Part shown: positions 58,603 to 64,000 of the stretch, one piece after another
Numbering within the stretch: the first letter of the stretch is position 1
Layout of the letters: the number at the start of each line of letters is the position of its first letter
Assembly (NCBI GenBank): GCA_038030265.1
Contig: CM075941.1
Location: forward strand, 21,018,001-21,082,000
Direction of reading: 5' to 3'
DNA length: 64,000 nucleotides
Source of the DNA: Corythucha ciliata
Lineage: Eukaryota > Arthropoda > Insecta > Hemiptera > Tingidae
Position numbers and translations under genes: made by a program
The notes under the pieces: model-generated
Told to the model about the DNA's origin: nothing
The model's database searches: none
Seen by the model: the letters and a program-made list of their open reading frames with translations, nothing else

Positions 58603-59353
58603 GACGAAATTAAAAAGTTAGCCCGTGAATACGAGAGCTTTCCGTTGAATGAAACTCCTCCATTCAACTATCAAAAGGTCATCGTTTCAACACTGATAGC
58701 AATCAATTCGGGCCTCTTGGATGAGAAACGAACGATTAAAACACGAAAAACTGATTTTTCAGGTCCGAAAAACAGTGGTAATTTGGCCCTAGCACTTTGG
58801 GTCACTGTGCCTACTGCAAACGATTTTCCCTACAGAACATATCTGGAACTTGGTTGAATGCCTGCTGTTTGGACCCATCAGCTCGTCAATTGAGACGAAT
58901 TCGAAGTCGCCATTGGCTGAGCTGGGCTTCCGTGACTTGGTTCGCCAGGGGTAAAGGTAGATACCCCGAGGAACAGAAATCGTATAGCAAATCGAACCTC
59001 GAAAGCTGCGGTCGAGGTGCTCCCGTGCTTTGGGTAGGTAGGGGAGCGGACATTGTGGTCTCATATCGCTGCCACACACCTAAAACCGCGCTCATTTTAG
59101 GGGCCCTTAGCAGCGTTTTGGCCGCCTGCAATTCAGCTATGACTAACAGCCCAAAGGACTCATAAACCACGTCCGGCTCAAATAAAAACAATTTGAAAAA
59201 ATGGCCCCCATATAAAGATATTAATGCGAGGCTTGCATTCGGGAGTAAATTATCGCCAAGATGAAGTTCAGAAAGTCCACAGTTACCACGCACCGGGCAC
59301 ACCTGTAACACCTGCTGCCTATGGTCTCTTCTCATGTAGCGACTGAAGCTCAT
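58603..59353. other. Coding-like patch, strand and family unresolved
   Basis: On the plus strand a frame from about 58603 reads LAREYESFPLNETPPFNYQK and continues to a possible donor CAG|GTCCG at 58762. On the minus strand two overlapping frames are open: 59353-58886 (155 codons) and 59079-58789 (96 codons, containing GDFEFVSIDELMG). The patch is clearly less AT-rich than its flanks and follows a decayed repeat field. I recognise none of the proteins and cannot choose a model. It may be a decayed gene or transposon fragment. Confidence 0.25.
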
Positions 59354-60380
59354 AGTCAGTTTTGGACAAAATCTAGCCTCAGGGATCTCTAAAATTCTGC
59401 GAAGTCCTTGAACTTCATCGAACGTTCAAAAATCATCATTACCCCGAAAAGGAAATCAACAGTGTAAGAATTGACTGAAGTAAAACATTAGATATTTCTA
59501 CTTAATTACAGAAAAATTACAGTTGTTAGGATACAATTGATGGTTGCTTTTTTTTAATTAAATTTTTTGTTGAGCAAGATGGTTCACCGTTATTTATTGC
59601 CAAAAAAAACCGTGTCTGTTTTAATGAGCAAAGTAGTGAACATTCCTGCTGAACATTTGTTCCAGCGTGATCTAAGAAGTACCCGGCTATTTTCACTCGC
59701 TGCTACAACAGTTACTCAAATGAAGCGTACAGCTTTAGTCGAATTTAAATGAAAAAGAAAGAGAAATAGAGCGAGTATTTAGAACAAATCGAATGAATTC
59801 ATCTTTATAAAGTGTTTTGATGGTGCGCGAGGTTAAGATTATTTACAACGGGGAAAGTGTTCAATTTTGTTTTTTTTGTTTTTTTTGTACGTAACAAATT
59901 CAAATGAGTCAATAGAGTATCGAAGGGGTTCCCTTTATTTCTTATCTTTCGACGCGTTGAAATCCTCTAGGAACTAAACAACTTATTGAACACTAAAAAA
60001 CAAAGGAAAACATTTTTTTTAGCTTGGAAAGAAAAAAAAATGAAGCAATAAAAATACACACAACTGCAAAACAACAAATCTACAATAACAAACATCATAA
60101 CGCGAAAGAAAAGAAAATTGAAGCCCCCCCCTCCGTTCCACCCCTCACGAAACGATTTGGTTATCAATAGAAAAACTCTTGGAAAAAAAAAGGTTGAACG
60201 TATCAGCCCTGTTCACTAGCTCTGGAAAAAAATGTACGCTGTGGAGCCTATGCGTCCAATCGAAAAACATTTTTTGGTTGCATATACTCCACACATTCTA
60301 GTAAACATGACCTTACTGTTGTCTATTTGAGTTTCGACTAGATTATATTTAAATTCGAAGTTTCCAAGAGATTAATTATT
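59354..60380. other. 3' flank of the IAP gene
   Basis: AT-rich. TTTATT at 59935-59940 gives AATAAA on the minus strand and is a candidate distal poly-A signal for the IAP gene. A palindromic MITE-like segment lies at about 60210-60300 (TGTGGAG near 60239 facing CTCCACA near 60287, with AAAAACA/TTTTTTGG between). The short plus-strand frame at 59567-59752 is not supported as a gene. Confidence 0.4.
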
Positions 60381-61918
60381 TCAAGAGAGAAACGCTCTAA
60401 ATGTTGCTGTGACTGGCTGGCGACAAATGGCGCAAGTTGTCAACGAGACTGCGCATTTAGTACAAGCGACAATGTGTCCACAAGGAAGGAAAACAACGCC
60501 CATCTCTTCGGTGAAACATATTTTACAGAGACGCCCGTCTTCTGGCGTTGGACTATCGTTTTCAGGCTTTTTACTACAACTAGGATTCCTACTTTCTTCG
60601 GTTGTTCTGTAAAAAAAAAAGGGGGAGGGGGGGAATAGCGGAATAAAATCAACTGAGAAGGACGATGTATGATTTGAACTTACGATTTAGTTAAGGGTCG
60701 TTCTATTCTATCAGTGGAAGATGATGTGGTAGCTTCTTCTGAACAGCTACTACTCCTAGGTACAGATTCCTGAAAAATCGATAAAATTATTTTTAGATTG
60801 AGCCCTAGGACGATTTTTTTCTCTGTAAAAAAAAATACCTTAGGTTTCAAGCCATTAACTTGCTCAACAAATTCTTTCCCTTTCGTCAATAGGACAAAAA
60901 GACATTTGGAGAACCAACGGGCGTGTTCAACCCAAGGTTCATCAGTTTCTTCCCAATCTTTCAGGCCTCCACCACAGTGAAAACAAACTGTTTGATCACC
61001 TTTACCTATGGCCGTGATCCAAATATAGAAATAAAGAAATTCGAAGAAAATAATAAGCAAAAATGTATACCTGTATAGAAGAAACCAGCATCACTCAAAA
61101 CGTTGGGTTTCAACTTTAAAGAGATAGGCCAAGTATCGTAAGAACGTAACCTAGCGCTATACGGCGCGTAATTGGGAAACGACGGTGCCCTTGATTTTTG
61201 ATAACCCAAGTTTTCGAGCAGAGCCAAAAATCGTTCGGTTGGCATCGACGCATTGGTGGATGTACCGCTTGTCTCCTCTCCGAAGGCTTGGAAAGGTCCG
61301 CAAACGTCAACTCCGGCGGCGAAAGGTCCGCAAGCCGGCGATCCTGAGGTGGTTAAAAAAAAATCGCGTATTTTAATCGAGGGGTTTCGAAACGTTTTAT
61401 TTGCTGTTGTACTTACTAGTGGAAGGTGCATTTTCTTCCTCAATTGAAATGTTATTAGCCGGTGGGTTTCTAACAAAACGACAATCGGGCGACCATCGAC
61501 GATGATCAGCCATCGGATTGTCGCCCATTTCCCATTGACCGATTTCAATGCCGCAAAAAGCGCAGCGAACAGTGTCCCGCTCTTTCGTATAATAGAATCC
61601 CGCCTTGGTCATAACTCGCGGCGACAGGAAAAGTACGGGCCATCGGTCGAAAGTTTTAAGTCGTTCAGACTCTTTAACAAGATTGCCGTGGTCTAGGTGA
61701 GCCGAACTGTCCGTGTGTGGGACGCCTCCGCCGTTCACAACAATTGCCGACCCACTGCGGGACGATTGCGACGACTCGTTGCTTTCATTTGAATTTCCAT
61801 TGACCAGGTGATGCTCGCTAATGAGTCCGAAATTGTCGGCGACTGTAGGTTTGGGGTGGCTCATGTCGTTGGCGGCTCTCGTTGCTCGCTCAAAAGTCGC
61901 CTTGGGCAACGGTGACAT
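60381..61918 (-). CDS. Inhibitor of apoptosis protein, two BIR domains plus RING
   Basis: Five coding exons on the minus strand, 61918-61417, 61343-61071, 61005-60839, 60769-60684 and 60606-60381, join in phase to 417 residues; fly DIAP1 is 438. BIR1 is at about 83-150 with zinc ligands C119, C122, H139 and C146 (RCAFCG, DHRRWSPDC). BIR2 is at about 228-296 with C266, C269, H286 and C293 (CFHCGGGLKDW, EHARWFSKC). A Ser-rich linker follows, then a C-terminal RING at about 370-407 (CKIC, CGHIVAC, CAIC). There is no CARD or visible UBA. Family knowledge: such IAPs bind and ubiquitinate caspases and are released by IAP-binding-motif antagonists; they act in the cytosol. The ATG follows directly after a strong acceptor (TTTCTTTTGACGTAG), so an untranslated 5' exon upstream is likely. 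DIAP1-like is the best fit by layout, but orthology is not proven. Confidence 0.94.
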
Positions 61919-63612
61919 CTACGTCAAAAGAAAGAAAACAAAATACATGTAGCGTGTTAACGTTGAAGTCCATCGGGGCACCACAAATTATGAAAATAAT
62001 TGCAGGCAACGATTTTATTCCATATTACGTCTAATCAGCTAAGTCTTATAAACTGGCCAACATATGTTATGGCCCTGTGTCCTTTTTTCTTTTATGATCG
62101 AGAGCGGGCGATTCTGTAACTTACAGATACCTGAGGGAGGGGGGGGCGGTCGAAAAAGGTAAAGTTATGGATTCCCTCACTCTAAACTACAATTATTCTT
62201 TAGGAAAAATTAATCAGAACTGGCGACTCATGACAGAAAATGTGATAACTCAACGTTATGAAAACGTTCCCCACAACACTAAATTAATCAGCTAAACCTT
62301 CCAAAGTTACCCTAAAGCCCCCTCCCTCCCCTCGCCTATACAACAATTTTTTCACTATACGAAAATTCTCTCACGTACCACATTATGAACGCACACCAGC
62401 CAACTGCAATGAGGCCCAAGTGCACTCAAGATTATAAATGTAACGAGTTTAGAGACATTACAATGAAACAAAAAATTTGGCGTGGGAGGAGAGTGGTGGG
62501 ATGCACCAATGCATTTCACAAAGTCATTTCCGTTGCACGTCATAATAGAACAACGTGTTGCAATATTCGAGGAAAAACAAATCCTCGGGGTACATGAGTT
62601 CCTCCCACCACACCATCGGCGGGAGTTCTTGTTTCCCTCTGATTTTGCCTTTGAAAGGTAGCGGTCAAGATGAGATGGTGTACCCCTTTTCAGGACTTCC
62701 AATGTGAGAAATACCCGGGCATTAAATTCACGCTCAATTTAGAGCCTACGTCGTGAAAAACGCTCGGTACCGCGGTTATTCGTCATTTAAACGTGGATTG
62801 TTTGTGTTTACGACATGAGGGTCGAGGATGAGGTGGGGCTATTCCCTCTCCAAGAAAGTCAAAGCACACCTTATTTATGAATACTTTTTCTACCTCCTCT
62901 ATTTTTGAGGGAGCCTCCTGCCCCCCTTCATCAACGTTCTTAATAGCTCATTTTATCAACAGCGATGAGCAATCCCAGTCTACTTACATAACACCGTGAT
63001 ACTATGAGTTATCATAATCACACGTCTCCATGGCGCCTCGAATCGAGTTCTTGACACGGATGTGTCATGTGCTGGCACTCAAAGAGTCAAGATAGGGCGC
63101 AAAAGCCTCATTCCAGCATTTGACACTATCAGCCGTTGAAATTATAACACAATTGGGGGAAAGACAAAATAAACACACTTCAGTTAAAATTGGCATAACG
63201 CAAAAAAAAATGTTTATTCAGACAGGGACTGGGATAAACATCCGCTCAAAACATGTTTATGTTCTTTCTTTGAATTCGCCAAGTATAAAACTGGGTATGA
63301 CGTCATAATAACCCTGGCGGGGCGGTGACCAATTCCTCTCATTCCGAACACTTAGTTGCTAAGAGAAATCCTCAATAATGCGGTTATCACCCATAAAACC
63401 CACTTTTCCTCAAGGCTCAAATCACAGTTTACTTTTAGTATGCTAGGAACAGATTTCACATAAAAGTTCTCGTAGTGACCAGGAAAATATCGTTAAAACC
63501 GGGAAGGGTTGTAAAAATGTGTTGTAATAAGGACTCTGGCCAGGCCATTATGGTAGACATTTTAGTATTCGTACGATAACTGCCTAGAGACTACAACCTT
63601 TAGAGAGCCCCT
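61919..63612. other. 5' flank of the IAP gene and intergenic sequence
   Basis: No conserved coding sequence recognised. The first part likely holds the IAP 5' untranslated exon and promoter. The open frames at 62355-62702 overlap on both strands and have no family resemblance. Confidence 0.4.
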
Positions 63613-63680
63613 CGATGGTGTAATGGATACGACGCGCGCTTCGCAACCCAACGGTCCCGGGTTCGAATCCCGCGGCATCG
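63613..63680 (+). tRNA. Divergent tRNA-like sequence (Arg-TCG-like), probably pseudogene or SINE head
   Basis: An A-box-like TGGTGTAATGG (63616-63626) and a perfect B box GGTTCGAATCC (63660-63670) are present. The ends CGATGGT and GGCATCG pair with one mismatch and one G-T. The would-be anticodon loop CTTCGCA would carry TCG (Arg), and the AATGGATA D-loop also resembles tRNA-Arg, but the anticodon stem does not pair, the D stem is weak and the T stem has one mismatch. It is probably transcribable by Pol III but not a functional tRNA. Confidence 0.5.
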
Positions 63681-63782
63681 GCCAGTTTTTGGATTATAAC
63701 GTTTTGACGACAATTACTCCATGCAAAGTCTCCCACCATGTCCCATGGATTGACGAATATGTTCGAAAGTCATAAAAAGAGT

Positions 63783-63918
63783 TTCACAGGAAAATTGTGA
63801 TCGTTATAAAGAGAAAAGTTGCAGGGGAAACGTTCCTTGAAACTCTAAGGTTCACAGGAAAATTGTGAACGTTATAAAGAGAAAAGTTGCAGGGGAAACG
63901 TTCCTTGAAACTCCAAAG
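63783..63918 (+). repeat. 68-bp tandem duplication (two copies)
   Basis: TTCACAGGAAAATTGTGA starts copies at 63783 and 63851. They differ at about three positions and run through GGGGAAACGTTCCTTGAAACTC. It contains no coding sequence and lies about 100 bp after the tRNA-like element. Confidence 0.9.
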
Positions 63919-64000
63919 TCAATAGTATCGCAACTGCACACGCCGCCCTTCCCGGTGGTGTGCGGAAGGACAAAACGCACACTGGCCGGAAACGCCACAC

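Noticed and set aside
59567..59752. Short plus-strand frame (MVHRYLLPKKTVSVLM...)
   Set aside because: Only about 57 codons from the ATG, no family, no splice or poly-A support, AT-rich surroundings.

Overview
This is an animal nuclear genome window, most likely from an arthropod. The genes are split by short GT-AG introns, most of them 50-150 bp with one of about 3 kb. The intergenic space is AT-rich and packed with foldback elements, MITEs, satellites and decayed minisatellites. Nothing suggests bacteria, an organelle or a virus. I cannot name the species from sequence alone.

Five host genes can be rebuilt exon by exon with consistent splice phase. They are a DCST1/Sneaky-type DC-STAMP protein with a C-terminal RING (minus, 12082-14387); the proteasome assembly chaperone PSMD5/S5B (plus, 20804-22763); a GRAMD1/Aster sterol transporter with GRAM, VASt and TM domains (minus, 28536-34655, 12 coding exons); replication factor C subunit RFC3 (minus, 52035-53404, 6 exons); and an IAP with two BIR domains and a RING (minus, 60381-61918, 5 coding exons). 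They are unrelated housekeeping or developmental genes and form no pathway cluster. Several lone candidate exons near 19.4, 26.2, 51.5 and 58.7 kb remain unidentified.

The rest is mobile or repetitive DNA. From 1.5 to 8 kb there are three long inverted-repeat structures. From 15 to 18.3 kb a decayed ~30-bp repeat field is followed by MITEs. At 25.4-27.5 kb two oppositely oriented arrays of one 154-bp repeat flank a single-copy core that holds a short coding-like frame, like a Foldback/Galileo element. From 37.9 to 45.9 kb there is a nested locus. A broken piggyBac transposase gene is interrupted by a MITE. Its 3' part is repeated 3.4 kb downstream, with a ~295-bp satellite (1.18-kb higher-order period) in between. 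The second 3' copy was hit by a mariner-like element with ~560-bp inverted repeats, which in turn contains a 160-bp hairpin insertion flanked by a 14-bp duplication. The pre-insertion states of both inner insertions can still be read from paralogous copies. From 46.4 to 50.1, 53.6 to 55.5 and 57.2 to 58.6 kb are further fields of very degenerate short repeats. A divergent tRNA-like element lies near the right end.
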